Shown piece after piece: positions 7,919 through 16,915 of a DNA stretch of 64,000 nt. The stretch spans positions 930,001 to 994,000 of the forward strand of contig NZ_CP009322.1 of the NCBI RefSeq assembly GCF_000959725.1, given 5' to 3'. The translations under genes and the position numbers were made by a program. Source of the stretch: Burkholderia gladioli (GTDB taxonomy: Bacteria > Pseudomonadota > Gammaproteobacteria > Burkholderiales > Burkholderiaceae). Each line of letters starts with the position of its first letter. Within the stretch, counting starts at the first letter, position 1. The notes below the pieces were generated by a model that was given only the letters and a program-made list of their open reading frames with translations, did not search any database and was not told the origin of the DNA.

Positions 7919-8683
7919 ATGCGCATTTTTTCCCTGTCCGATATCCACGTCGATTTCGAAGGCAATGCCGAATGGGTGGCGTCGCTGTCGCGCAGCGAGT
8001 ACCAGCGCGACGTGCTGATCCTGGCCGGCGACGTATCCGATTCGCTGGAGCGGCTGGAGCGCTGCCTGAGTACCTTCGCGAGCTGCTTCCGGCGCGTGTT
8101 CTTCGTGCCGGGCAACCACGAGCTTTGGGTGATGCGCGACCCGCCGGGCACCACTTCGCTCGACAAGTTCGAGCAGGTGCGGCGGGTGGCCGAGGCGAGC
8201 GGCGCGACGCTGCGCGCCGAGCTGGTGGACGGCGTGGCGATCGTGCCGCTGCTGGGCTGGTACGACGAATCCTTCGGCGTGCCCGGCCAGGAGCTGCGCG
8301 ATGCCTGGATGGACTTCCATGCCTGCCGCTGGCCGCAGGGCTGGACCAGCCGGCATGTCGCCGAGTATTTCACCGGCCTCAATGTGCTCGACGACCTGCC
8401 GCGCGGCCGGCCGACCATCAGCTTCTCGCATTTCCTGCCGCGCATCGACGTGATGCCGGCCTATATCCCCGCCTCGCGACGCATGCTCTATCCGGTGCTC
8501 GGCAGCAGCCTGATCGAGGCGCAGGTGCGCCGGATCCGTCCCGACCTGCATCTCTACGGGCATAGCCACGTCAACCGCGAGGTGGTGCTCGACGGCATCC
8601 GCTATCTCAACAACGCGTTCGGCTACCCGCACGAGGAGCGCATCACCAAGAAGGCGCTGCACTGCGTCTACCAGGCCGACTGA
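7919..8683 (+). CDS. Calcineurin-like metallophosphoesterase
   Basis: This 254-residue cytoplasmic protein has all blocks of the metallophosphoesterase fold: 'FSLSDIHVDF' (D-x-H, residues 4-13), 'DVLILAGDVSDS' (GD), 'VFFVPGNHELWV' (GNHE) and 'HLYGHSHVNRE' (GHxH), which together bind a two-metal centre. It hydrolyses a phosphomono- or diester; the natural substrate cannot be read from sequence. Length is in the normal range. It is transcribed alone between divergent mntH and the SDR gene. A five-copy 10-bp repeat begins four bases after the stop codon. Confidence 0.88.
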   Translation: MRIFSLSDIHVDFEGNAEWVASLSRSEYQRDVLILAGDVSDSLERLERCLSTFASCFRRVFFVPGNHELWVMRDPPGTTSLDKFEQVRRVAEASGATLRAELVDGVAIVPLLGWYDESFGVPGQELRDAWMDFHACRWPQGWTSRHVAEYFTGLNVLDDLPRGRPTISFSHFLPRIDVMPAYIPASRRMLYPVLGSSLIEAQVRRIRPDLHLYGHSHVNREVVLDGIRYLNNAFGYPHEERITKKALHCVYQAD

Positions 8684-8687
8684 AGCC

Positions 8688-8737
8688 GCTTCGGGCTGCT
8701 TCGGGCTGCTTCGGGCTGCTTCGGGCTGCTTCGGGCC
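8688..8737. repeat. Five-copy 10-bp tandem repeat after a stop codon
   Basis: Five tandem copies of gcttcgggct (the last ending cc) start 4 bp after the metallophosphoesterase stop codon. From here to the SDR start at 9015 the DNA is intergenic; an AT-rich patch at 8765-8815 (aaaaataatcgtg, aaaatatcacttgaaaag) probably holds the SDR promoter. Confidence 0.95.
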
Positions 8738-9014
8738 ACCTGCGACAGGTTCGACGAGACGGTTCCGAAAAATAATCGTGTAACCGTCAAAATATCACTT
8801 GAAAAGTTACATTGCATCGATAGAATGAGCGCTGTCGATGGCGCACGGCATGCGCGCGGAGCGATCCGCAGCATCCAGGGCGACATCGAGCAGGACGGCC
8901 ACAAGCGCCGCGTACGCATCGTATTCATGAGGATTGCGAAGCGATGCGTGGTGCGCGACGCCATGCGATCCGTCCCGCATCCATCAAACCGAGAGACGGA
9001 CGGAGGACAGCGAG

Positions 9015-9815
9015 ATGAACGGCAACGACACGGAGCAGGCAGGCGAGGCGGCGCGGGTGGCGATCGTGACGGGGGCGAGCCGCGGCATCGGCCGCGCCAC
9101 GGCGCTTCGTCTCGCCCGCGATTTCGATGCGCTGGTGCTGGTCGCGCGCAGCGGCGAGCTGCTCGAGGGCACGGCCGAGGCGGTGCGCGCGGCGGGCAGC
9201 CAGGCGCTCGTGCTCGACCTGGACCTGCGCGAGCCCGACGCGGCGGCGCAGACGGTGGCGCGCACCCTGGCGGCCTTCGGGCGCATCGACGCGCTGCTCA
9301 ACATCGCCGGCGCGGTGCCGCAGATCGACCTGCTCGAGATGACCGACGCGCAATGGGACGATGGTTTCGCGCTGAAGCTGCACGGCGCGCGGCGTCTCAC
9401 GGTGCATGCCTGGGAGGCGCTGAAGGCGAGCGGCGGCTCGGTGATCTTCACCTCCGGCAACTCGGCGCAGGCGCCGAAATCGGCCTTCGCGGCGGTGGCT
9501 ACCGTCAACGCGGCGATCGTCGCGCTCGCCAAGGCCTTCGCCGAGCGCGGCGTGGGCGACGGCGTGCAGGTCAACAGCGTGCTGCCGGGGCCGGTGATGA
9601 CCGACCGGCGCCGTTCCTACCTGGAGAAATACGCGCCCGCGCATGGCATGAGCGTGGAGCAGGCGATCGAGCAGTTTCCGCAGCAGGCCGGCATCACGCG
9701 TTACGGCACGCCCGAGGACATCGCCGAGCTGTTCGCCTTCGTGCTGTCGCCAGCCGGGCGCTGGATGGTGGGCTCGACGCTGCGCATGGATGGCGGCGAG
9801 ATCAAGGCCGTCTGA
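9015..9815 (+). CDS. Short-chain dehydrogenase/reductase family protein lacking catalytic Tyr/Lys
   Basis: The product is 266 residues from the ATG at 9015, chosen because ggagg lies nine bases upstream; the longer open frame has none. The N-terminal Rossmann features are normal: 'VAIVTGASRGIGRATAL' (cofactor loop, residues 15-31), 'LDLDLRE' and 'ALLNIAGAVPQ' (NAG-type motif). The active site is not. Where SDRs have Y-x-x-x-K, the aligned segment is 'AFAAVATVNAAIVALAKAFAE', which puts Val161 and Asn165 at the Tyr and Lys positions. 'NSVLPGPVMT' and 'RMDGGEIK' are typical C-terminal blocks. It may bind NAD(P) without normal oxidoreductase activity. Substrate unknown. Confidence 0.85.
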   Translation: MNGNDTEQAGEAARVAIVTGASRGIGRATALRLARDFDALVLVARSGELLEGTAEAVRAAGSQALVLDLDLREPDAAAQTVARTLAAFGRIDALLNIAGAVPQIDLLEMTDAQWDDGFALKLHGARRLTVHAWEALKASGGSVIFTSGNSAQAPKSAFAAVATVNAAIVALAKAFAERGVGDGVQVNSVLPGPVMTDRRRSYLEKYAPAHGMSVEQAIEQFPQQAGITRYGTPEDIAELFAFVLSPAGRWMVGSTLRMDGGEIKAV

Positions 9816-9997
9816 GGTAGATCGAGGCCGCTGGCCGCCGCGACGGCCCCGCGGCAGCGCATAGCTGCTATGCACGCCGCTTCATGGCTCGCCGCGCGTT
9901 CGCCGTCGATACTGTCGCGGCGGCCCGGCGGGCACGGCGCGCGACGGCGCCGGACGAACCACCGAACACGACAGACAACCAACCCAAAGTGACCCCC

Positions 9998-11314
9998 ATG
10001 CGTGGCGACAGACAGACGACGGAACAGATGGCGGGGCGCGGCGGCGCCGGCTCCGCGCAGGAGGCGAGGACCGCGGCGGCGCTCGCCCGGGCAGGCGCGG
10101 CAAGCGCGCCGGCAGCACCCGCGAAACCCGGCCTGGCCGGCGAGTGGCCGCTGATCGTCGCGATCGTGCTGGTGGCGATCAACCTGCGGCCCGGCATCGT
10201 GTCGATGGGGCCGCTGCTGCCGCAGATCCAGCAGACCTTCGCGATCTCGCATGCCACTGCCTCGCTGATGACGGCGATCCCCGACCTGCTGATGGGCCTG
10301 CTCGCGCTGCCCACGCCGTGGCTGGCGCGCCGCTTCGGCCGCAACGCGGTGCTGATGGGCGCGTTGCTGCTGCTCTCGCTGGCGACCGTGGCGCGCGCCT
10401 TCGCGCCGAACACCTTCGGCCTGCTGGCGACCACGGTCGGCGTGGGTGCCGGCATAGCGATCGCCGGCGCGCTGTTCGGCGGCCTGATCAAGGCGAAATT
10501 CCCCAGCCGCGTGGCGCTGCTGATGGGTATCTATGCCACCGCGCTGTCGTTCGGCAGCACGCTCGCGGCGGCCGCCACCGGCTTCGTGGCCAGCCACTCG
10601 GCGTTCGGCTGGCGCCTCGGCGCGGGCGTGTGGGGCGTGCTCGGCATCGTGGCGATCCTCGGCGCGCGGATGGTGGCGCGCTCCGATGCGGGCGCCGCGC
10701 CTGCCGCCACGGCACCGGCACGCGCCGCGATCCGGCTGCCGTTGCGCGATCCCAAGGCCTGGCTGGTGGCCCTCTATTTCGCCTGCGACAACCTGCTGTT
10801 CTACGCGCTGCTGTCCTGGCTGCCGCCTTCGTATCACGAGCACGGCCTGTCGCCCGAGCGCGCCGGGCTGGTGCTGGCCACCTTCATGGCGGTGTTCACG
10901 GTCGCCAACCCGGTGATCGGTTCGCTGAGCCGCCATCACGACCGGCGCGGCTGGCTGCTGCTGTGCGCGGCGCTGGCGGTGGCCGGGCTGGCCGGCATCG
11001 CCTGGGCGCCGATGCAGCTCACCACGCTGTGGGTGGCCCTGTCCGCCTGCGGGCTGGCCGGCGGTTTCACGCTCGGCATGACGCTGCCGCTCGACAACAC
11101 GCACAGCGCCGAGGAAGCGAACACCTGGAACGCCTTCTCGCTGCTGGTCGGCTACCTGATCGCCGCCTGCGGCCCGTTCGCGGTCGGCCTGCTGCGCGAC
11201 CTGACCGGCAGCTTCGACGTGCCGATGGCCTGCCTGGTCGGCGTGGGCCTGGCCATGGCGCTGCTCTCGCCGTTCCTGAAGCCGCGCGAATTGCGCGCCG
11301 GCGCCTCGCACTGA
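9998..11314 (+). CDS. MFS transporter, CynX/NimT-like
   Basis: This inner-membrane transporter has about 12 hydrophobic segments after a hydrophilic N-terminal stretch of roughly 50 residues. The first segment 'LIVAIVLVAINLRPGIVSMGPLLPQIQ' carries the N-L-R-P motif typical of the CynX/NimT (cyanate/2-nitroimidazole) branch of MFS proteins. The loop 'GRNAVLMGALLL' and the second-half segment 'LVALYFACDNLLFYALLSWLPP' also fit that branch. I take the ATG at 9998, giving 438 residues; the open frame extends upstream but is not protein-like. The gene stands alone between the SDR and LysR genes. The substrate is unknown; an organic anion or drug-like compound is likely. Confidence 0.85.
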   Translation: MRGDRQTTEQMAGRGGAGSAQEARTAAALARAGAASAPAAPAKPGLAGEWPLIVAIVLVAINLRPGIVSMGPLLPQIQQTFAISHATASLMTAIPDLLMGLLALPTPWLARRFGRNAVLMGALLLLSLATVARAFAPNTFGLLATTVGVGAGIAIAGALFGGLIKAKFPSRVALLMGIYATALSFGSTLAAAATGFVASHSAFGWRLGAGVWGVLGIVAILGARMVARSDAGAAPAATAPARAAIRLPLRDPKAWLVALYFACDNLLFYALLSWLPPSYHEHGLSPERAGLVLATFMAVFTVANPVIGSLSRHHDRRGWLLLCAALAVAGLAGIAWAPMQLTTLWVALSACGLAGGFTLGMTLPLDNTHSAEEANTWNAFSLLVGYLIAACGPFAVGLLRDLTGSFDVPMACLVGVGLAMALLSPFLKPRELRAGASH

Positions 11315-11571
11315 AGCCAGGCGATCGCGCGGCGCCGGTCGCCCGCCGCGCGAAACCGTTGCATCCGCAACCACTTCCGCGCATCCCGGGCGTTGCCGCG
11401 CGTGCCGCGCGTGCCGCTCGTTCCCGCGCGTGCCGGCCGATAGCCCCGTTTCCCGCCCGTCCGGGCATCCCTGTCGATTGCCTCCAGACCTGCAATAATC
11501 CGAGCGCGTTCGGCGCGCCGGTGTCGGCGCGCGCGCCGCTACCGATCCGGTTTTCGTGTCAGGCAGGGTTC

Positions 11572-12459
11572 ATGAAGGGCAATATCGACCATCCGCTGCG
11601 GCTGTTCCTCGAGATCGCGAACCGCGGGTCGCTGTCGGCTGCGGCCGAGGCGCTGTCGCTTTCGCAATCGGGATTGAGCCGGCAACTGGCCGCGCTCGAG
11701 CGCCATGTCGGGCAGCCGCTGTTCGTGCGGCACGGCCGCGGCGTCGAGCCGACCGACGCGGGGCGCCGCCTGCTCGAAGCCGCGCGGCCGGCCTACCAGG
11801 CGATCGACGATGCGGTGATGCAGTTGCGCGAGCGCCACGGCCTGACCGCCGGCAACCTCAATGTCGCCACCGTGCACACGCTCGGCCACGACTTCGTCTC
11901 GGAGATCGTCGCGCGCTTCATGCGGCAGCGTCCCGCCGCCAGCGTCTCGCTGCTGGAGCGCAGCTCGCCGGGCGTGGCGGAGATGGTGGAGGGCGGCGGC
12001 GCCGAGATCGGTTTCGTCTACGACGCGGCGGTGGCCTCCGACCTGCTCGAGATCACGCCGCTGTTCGACGAGGAGATGGGTTTCGTGGTGCACCAGAGCT
12101 CGCGCTTCGCCTCGCTGGCGGCCATCACGCTCGACGCGCACACGCCGCCGCTGATCGTGTTCCCGCCCAGCTACGCGCTGCGCCGCATGCTGCACGGTCG
12201 CGCCTTCGATGCCAAGGTAGCCGCCGAGGTCGACTCGATGGACGCGATGCTGAAGCTGGTCTCGCTGACCAACGGCCAGTGCATCCTGCCGATGCGGATC
12301 CCGTCGCGCCTGCTCGGCGAATACGGGCTGACGCGAATCCCGATCGCCGCGCCGGTGATGCGCCGGCGCATCGTCGCGGTGACGCGGCGCGAGCGGCCGC
12401 TGTCGGCGCTGGCCGCGCTGCTGCTGGCGATCGCGCGCGAGCTGGCGGCCGCGGCCTGA
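11572..12459 (+). CDS. LysR-family transcriptional regulator
   Basis: The protein has 295 residues. Its N-terminal winged helix 'HPLRLFLEIANRGSLSAAAEALSLSQSGLSRQLAALERHVG' is a standard LysR DNA-binding domain, followed by 'LFVRHGRGVEPTDAGRRLLEAA'. The rest is a periplasmic-binding-protein-like effector domain ('GNLNVATVHTLGHDFVSEIVARFM', then 'IGFVYDA'). The start is the ATG at 11572-11574. The MFS gene upstream is on the same strand 257 bp away, and a mechanosensitive-channel gene converges downstream, so it could control the transporter; no operator was identified. A 14-bp tandem repeat starts 36 bp after its stop. Confidence 0.9.
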   Translation: MKGNIDHPLRLFLEIANRGSLSAAAEALSLSQSGLSRQLAALERHVGQPLFVRHGRGVEPTDAGRRLLEAARPAYQAIDDAVMQLRERHGLTAGNLNVATVHTLGHDFVSEIVARFMRQRPAASVSLLERSSPGVAEMVEGGGAEIGFVYDAAVASDLLEITPLFDEEMGFVVHQSSRFASLAAITLDAHTPPLIVFPPSYALRRMLHGRAFDAKVAAEVDSMDAMLKLVSLTNGQCILPMRIPSRLLGEYGLTRIPIAAPVMRRRIVAVTRRERPLSALAALLLAIARELAAAA

Positions 12460-12494
12460 GCGAGCCGGCCTGGGCGCCCACTCAAGCGCGTCCA

Positions 12495-12620
12495 CTCAAG
12501 CTCACCGGCTCAAGCTCACCGGCTCAAGCTCACCGGCTCAAGCTCACCGGCTCAAGCTCACCGGCTCAAGCTCACCGGCCCAAGCTTACCGGCCCAAGCT
12601 TACCGGCCCAAGCTCACCGG
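12495..12620. repeat. Nine-copy 14-bp tandem repeat between convergent genes
   Basis: Nine units of 14 bp: six of ctcaagctcaccgg (12495-12578), two of cccaagcttaccgg (12579-12606) and one of cccaagctcaccgg (12607-12620). It fills most of the space between the LysR stop (12459) and the MscS-type gene stop (12651). No rho-independent terminator was seen elsewhere in this gap. Confidence 0.95.
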
Positions 12621-12650
12621 CTCGAGTGCGTCGGTTCAAGCGCGTCGGGT

Positions 12651-14000
12651 TCAGCGGGTGCCGGCCGGCTCGGCCTCGGCCGCGCGCGGTGTGTCGGCCG
12701 TCTTGGCGGCGCCGTCCGCCTGCATGGGCGAGGCGGCCGGCTTGGCCGCCCGGGCCGCGCCCGCCGCCGCGGATTCCGCCTCGCGCCGCGAGGCCGCCGC
12801 GGCCTCCATCATGCCGCGCATGTCGAAGCCCGAAGGATGCTGGTAGACGCGCAGCCCGAACTCGGGCAGCACGGCGAGCAGGTGATCGAAGATGTCGCCC
12901 TGGATGGTCTCGTAGTCGAGCCAGGTGGTGGTGTCGGTGAAGCAGTACAGCTCCATCGGGATGCCCTCGGCCGTCAGCGGCAACTGGCGCGCCATGCGCG
13001 TCATGCCGCGATGGATGCGCGGGTGGCGCTGCAGGTAGCTGTCGCAATAGGCGCGGAAGGTGCCGAGGTTGGTCAACTGGCGGCGATTGCCCATCCACTC
13101 GCCGTCGGCGCCGAGCGCGCCGTTCCATTCGGCCAGCGTGTCGCGCTTGCCGGCCAGGTAGTCCTTCAGCAGCGTGAAGCGCTCCAGCCGCGCGATTTCC
13201 TCGGTGCTCAGGAAGCGCACGCTGCTCGCGTCGACGAACAGCGCGCGCTTGATGCGTCGCCCGCCCGATTCGGTCATGCCGCGCCAGTTCTGGTAGCTCT
13301 CGGTGATCAGCTTCCAGGTCGGGATGGTGATGATGGTGCGATCGAAGTTGGCCACCTTCACGGTGTTCAGCGTGATGTCGATCACGTCGCCGTCGGCGCC
13401 CGCGCTCGGCATGGTGATCCAGTCGCCGATCCGCAGCATGTCGTTGGAAGACAACTGCACGCCGGCCACCAGGCCCAGGATGGTGTCCTTGAAGATCAGC
13501 ATCAGCACCGCCGACATCGCGCCGATTCCCGACAGCAGCAGGCCGATCTGCTTGCCGGTGACGGTGCCGATCACCACCAGCGCGGCGGTGATGTACATCA
13601 CCAGCTTGATCAGCTGCATCGCGCCCTTGAGCGACAGCGTGGGCCGCTCGCGCGGCTGGGTGCGGTGCAGGTGCTCGGCGGCCGACAGCACCGCGCCGAT
13701 CGTCATCGTCACCAGGAACACCACGATCGCGAACAGCAGCTTGTCGACGATCTGCGCGGCCGATTCGGGAATGTTCGGGATTGAGCGGAAACCGAGCTGG
13801 AACACCACGAAGGGCACCAGGCGCGAGAGCCACTTGAAGGCGCCGAACTGGAACAGCACGTCGTCGAAGCGGGTGGGGGTGCGCGCCGCGAACTTCGCGA
13901 CCACGCGGAACAGCACGAAGCGCACCGCCAGGGCGATCGCGCAGGAGGCGGCCAGCAGGATCAGACAGCCGACGAGGGGGGCAAACCAGATGGCATTCAT
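12651..14000 (-). CDS. Mechanosensitive ion channel, MscS family (YbdG-like)
   Basis: This 449-residue inner-membrane channel should open under membrane tension after osmotic down-shock. Four or five hydrophobic segments occupy residues 1-180; the last, 'LLLSGIGAMSAVLMLIFKDTILGLVAGVQLSSNDMLRIGDWI', is the pore helix and the start of the beta domain and is the best-conserved MscS signature. The following domain 'GDVIDITLNTVKVANFDRTIITIPTWKLI' is also typical. The large C-terminal cytoplasmic region with 'NLGTFRAYCDSYLQRHPRIH' resembles the E. coli YbdG (MscM) group. The last 60 residues are Ala/Glu-rich and poorly conserved. It is convergent with the LysR gene and divergent from the reductase gene to the right. 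Confidence 0.88.
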   Translation of the reverse strand: MNAIWFAPLVGCLILLAASCAIALAVRFVLFRVVAKFAARTPTRFDDVLFQFGAFKWLSRLVPFVVFQLGFRSIPNIPESAAQIVDKLLFAIVVFLVTMTIGAVLSAAEHLHRTQPRERPTLSLKGAMQLIKLVMYITAALVVIGTVTGKQIGLLLSGIGAMSAVLMLIFKDTILGLVAGVQLSSNDMLRIGDWITMPSAGADGDVIDITLNTVKVANFDRTIITIPTWKLITESYQNWRGMTESGGRRIKRALFVDASSVRFLSTEEIARLERFTLLKDYLAGKRDTLAEWNGALGADGEWMGNRRQLTNLGTFRAYCDSYLQRHPRIHRGMTRMARQLPLTAEGIPMELYCFTDTTTWLDYETIQGDIFDHLLAVLPEFGLRVYQHPSGFDMRGMMEAAAASRREAESAAAGAARAAKPAASPMQADGAAKTADTPRAAEAEPAGTR

Positions 14001-14306
14001 TGAATCGAGGAAAAACGGTGAACGGGTGGTGCGGTAGTGCAGGGAACCTGCCTGGCGCCGGCTCGGCCGGCTTGGCGCAGGGCGTCTGTAAGGGACCGCG
14101 GATCCGGCGCCGGGTTCCGATACTTTTTACCGATCGCCGCCGGGCGCGGCTTCGCGCGCCGTCTCGCAGGCGCCGGGCGCGATCGTACCCGTTTTTTTGA
14201 CGCCGCTTGCCGCCGGTGCCGGGCTCGCTTAACGTGAGCGCTTCCCGCGCGAGCGCGACGCCTGAGAACAGGCGGTGCGCGCCGGCAATCACGAGGAGGC
14301 GTTTCG
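14001..14306. other. Intergenic region between divergent mscS-type and lhpI-type genes
   Basis: This 306-bp stretch contains the divergent promoters and, at 14290-14297, a gaggagg ribosome-binding site for the gene that starts at 14307. A run of seven T occurs near 14183-14190, but no clean hairpin precedes it. Nothing else is recognisable. Confidence 0.4.
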
Positions 14307-15245
14307 ATGACTCTTGCGGTATGCGATGCGGCGCAAACGGCGGTCTGCCTGCCGTTCGGGCCCCTGGTGGATGCGCTGGCGGTGGCCGCGCGCGAGGCGG
14401 CCGAAGGCCGGATCCTGAGCCCGGCGCGGCTGGCGGTGCCGCTGCGCGAGGGCGGCGTGATGCTGTCGATGCCGGCCGCGGCCGACGACATCGCGATCCA
14501 CAAGCTGGTCAATGTCTGCCCGGGCAACCGCGAGCGCGACCTGCCGACCATCCACGGCCAGGTGGTGGCCTACGATCCCGGCAGCGGCGAGGCGCTGGTC
14601 TCGCTCGACGGGCCGACCGTCACCGGGCGGCGCACCGCCGGCATCACCATGCTGGGCGCGCGCACCTTCCTGGCGGCCGCGCCGCGCGAGGTGCTGCTGT
14701 ACGGCATCGGCACCCAGGCCGCGCATCACCTCGACGCACTGGCCGAGCTGTATCCCGAGGCGCGCGTGCGCGTGAAGGCGCGCTCGGTGGAGCGTGCCGA
14801 GGCGTTCTGCGCGCGCTGGCGCGAGAGCCTGCCCGGCATCGAGCCGTTCGGCGAGGCGCCGGTGCCCGATTCGGTCGACCTGGTGATCGCCGCCACCACC
14901 AGCGCCACGCCGGTCTATCACGAGGCGGCGCGCGCCGGGCGCCTGGTGGTGGGCGTCGGCGTGTTCACCGCCGATCGCGCCGAGATCGCCGCGCGGACCG
15001 TGAACGGCAGCGCCCTGTTCGTCGACGATCCCGACGGCGCGCATCACGAGGCCGGCGACCTGATCCTGGCCGGCGTCGACTGGGCGCGCGTCGGCTCGCT
15101 GGCCGGCGCGATCGTGGCGGCGGAGCAGGCCGGCGGCCGCGCCGAGGCGGAGCAGCCGGTGCTGTTCAAGAGCGTCGGTTGCGCGGCCTGGGACCTGGCC
15201 GCCGGCCGCGTCGCGCTCGCCACGCGCGCCGGGGCGCAGGACTGA
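14307..15245 (+). CDS. lhpI: Delta(1)-pyrroline-2-carboxylate / piperideine-2-carboxylate reductase (ornithine cyclodeaminase family)
   Basis: The 312-residue enzyme belongs to the ornithine cyclodeaminase/mu-crystallin family. The segments 'IAIHKLVNVCPGNRERDLPTIHGQVVAYD' (substrate site with K and R), 'TVTGRRTAGITMLGARTFL' and 'VLLYGIGTQAAHHLDAL' (Rossmann GxGxQ loop) fit the LhpI-type imine reductases, which reduce cyclic imines from hydroxyproline, proline or lysine catabolism with NAD(P)H. The TGRRTA motif with Arg rather than ornithine-cyclodeaminase signatures supports the reductase reading. The start has a strong gaggagg site. No other hydroxyproline genes are adjacent, so the pathway is inferred from family only. 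It is convergent with the OpgC-like gene. Confidence 0.8.
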   Translation: MTLAVCDAAQTAVCLPFGPLVDALAVAAREAAEGRILSPARLAVPLREGGVMLSMPAAADDIAIHKLVNVCPGNRERDLPTIHGQVVAYDPGSGEALVSLDGPTVTGRRTAGITMLGARTFLAAAPREVLLYGIGTQAAHHLDALAELYPEARVRVKARSVERAEAFCARWRESLPGIEPFGEAPVPDSVDLVIAATTSATPVYHEAARAGRLVVGVGVFTADRAEIAARTVNGSALFVDDPDGAHHEAGDLILAGVDWARVGSLAGAIVAAEQAGGRAEAEQPVLFKSVGCAAWDLAAGRVALATRAGAQD

Positions 15246-15276
15246 ACGCCGGCGCCCTGCCAGTGCCTCCGCGCTT

Positions 15277-16392
15277 TCAGCGCCGCGCGCGCAGGAAGGG
15301 CAGGCGCGCGGCCAGCGGCCCGTAGAGCTTGGCGACCAGGTAGAGCAGGCCGATCGCGACCGCGTCGGCGGTCAGCCCGAGCGGCACGTCGAGATAACCG
15401 TCGGTCTGCCAGTACAGCACCGAATCCACCGACAGCGAGATCCCCGTGCCGGCCACGAAGCAGAGCAGGCCCTGGCGGCCGATCGTGCCGATCCAGGGCA
15501 TGGCCCGCGCCACCTTGTGCATCCAGCCGAGGTGGACCAGCTTGGCGGCCAGCCAGGCGATCGCCAGGAAGTTGAGCAGGCGCACCGCGCCGAGGTTCTG
15601 CTTGATGGCCGGATCGGTCGGGAACGGCTCGATGCGCAGCCGGTAATAGGCGCCCGCGGCCACCACGGCCACCGCCAGCGCCGTCACCAGCACCCCGCGC
15701 GGCTGCCGCGAGAGCGCCGCGTAGACCGGCTGGCAGCGGCACAGCGCGCCGAGCACGAACAGGAACTGCCAGGCGAAGGGATTGAAGTCCCAGGGCATGC
15801 CGTCGACGCCCGGCAGGTAGCCGGCGATGCGCCGCGCCGAAAGCCAGCCCAGCAGGCTGATGGCCAGCAGCAGCCAGGGCTTGCCGCGCGCCAGCGGCAG
15901 CGCCAGCGGCACCAGCGCCGCGAAGATCGCGTACATCGGCAGCACCGAGGCGAGGTAGGGCTGGCGGCGGAACAGCAGGATGTCGCGCAGCGCCGCGAGC
16001 GGCTTGTGCAGCAGCCCTTCCAGGTCGTTGGTCGGCATGTTCGGGCCGTCGATCGCGAGCGCGTTGAGCGCCGCCGTGATCAGCAGCATCAGCCCGGCGG
16101 TGATCAGGAAGGCGCGGTAGATCTCGAAGGCGCGGCGGATGAAGCGCTGGCGCGCGACCGCCTCGGTCTGGCGCTCGGCCAGCGAGTTGTAGGCGATCGC
16201 GGTGGCGAAGCCGCCCAGGAACACGAACACCTCGGCCGCGTCGCACAGCGCGTAGGCGTGCAGCGTCACGCGCGACAGGATGCTGCCGCCGATATGGTCG
16301 ACCACGATCACCAGCAGCACCAGCCCGCGAAAGAAATCGAGCTCGGCGAAACGGCCGGCGCGCGGCGCCGGCGCATGGACGGACGCGTTCAT
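15277..16392 (-). CDS. OpgC-domain membrane acyltransferase-like protein
   Basis: This 371-residue protein has about ten hydrophobic segments and matches the OpgC family, named for the enzyme that adds succinyl groups to osmoregulated periplasmic glucans. The opening 'RFAELDFFRGLVLLVIVVDHI' contains the DxxRG and H features seen in this and related acyltransferase-3 proteins; 'LCDAAEVFVFLGGFATAIAYN' follows. The start at 16390-16392 gives 'MNASVHAPAPRAG'; the longer frame upstream crosses intergenic sequence. No opgG/H genes are next to it, and the acceptor may be another glycan. It is divergent from the porin gene across 523 bp of regulatory-looking sequence. Confidence 0.85.
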   Translation of the reverse strand: MNASVHAPAPRAGRFAELDFFRGLVLLVIVVDHIGGSILSRVTLHAYALCDAAEVFVFLGGFATAIAYNSLAERQTEAVARQRFIRRAFEIYRAFLITAGLMLLITAALNALAIDGPNMPTNDLEGLLHKPLAALRDILLFRRQPYLASVLPMYAIFAALVPLALPLARGKPWLLLAISLLGWLSARRIAGYLPGVDGMPWDFNPFAWQFLFVLGALCRCQPVYAALSRQPRGVLVTALAVAVVAAGAYYRLRIEPFPTDPAIKQNLGAVRLLNFLAIAWLAAKLVHLGWMHKVARAMPWIGTIGRQGLLCFVAGTGISLSVDSVLYWQTDGYLDVPLGLTADAVAIGLLYLVAKLYGPLAARLPFLRARR

Positions 16393-16915
16393 GCGCGAGG
16401 GCGCCGGCGGGCGCGGAAACGGGCAGCGGAAGAGGGCGCGCGGACGATGGCGGCGCGCGACGGAAAACTCGGCATGAAGCGGACGGCGGGGAGCGGAAAC
16501 GGACGTGATTGTGCCATCGTTGCGGGGGCACCGACGGTTCGCGCGGCGCGGCTCGATCCGCACCAGCCTGGCGCATCGCCGGCGCGCCGCACCGCGACTC
16601 GCGGGGGGCCGCGCCGGCAGCCCGCGCGGGCGCCCCCGGCGGCCCTTCCCGGCGCTTGCCCGAAAGGGCGCGGCAAGCGTTGCGCAAGCCGGGCCGAAGC
16701 GCTTGCGCAAGCCCGAGTTGGTAATGCGCAACGACCACGTTTGCCGCCCCGAACGACGTGGACGGCGTGATTCGGCCGTGACACACTTTGCTCCGTGATT
16801 CGCGCAGCCGGCGTGCCGACCGGGCCGCGCATCGCCAACTCGAGGTCCAACGGACGACGCTCGCGTCGAGCGCTCCGGCGGGCATTCCAGTTTTCCGGTT
16901 CGGAGACTGTCGACG
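16393..16915. other. Long intergenic region between divergent OpgC-like and porin genes
   Basis: These 523 bp hold no recognisable gene. The left 250 bp are extremely GC-rich; the right part contains an inverted repeat (cgcttgcc 16653-16660, ggcaagcg 16672-16679), three TGCGCAA motifs and the leader of the porin gene. It is probably the regulatory region of both genes. Confidence 0.5.
16681..16731. promoter_or_regulatory. Cluster of three TGCGCAA motifs
   Basis: TGCGCAA occurs at 16681-16687, 16704-16710 and 16725-16731, with start-to-start spacing of 23 and 21 bp, close to two DNA turns. The first two are part of the longer repeat ttgcgcaagcc, and the second lies in the perfect 12-bp palindrome gcttgcgcaagc (16702-16713). 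Regular spacing on one face of the helix suggests a multi-site operator for the porin or the OpgC-like gene. The regulator is unknown. Confidence 0.35.
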
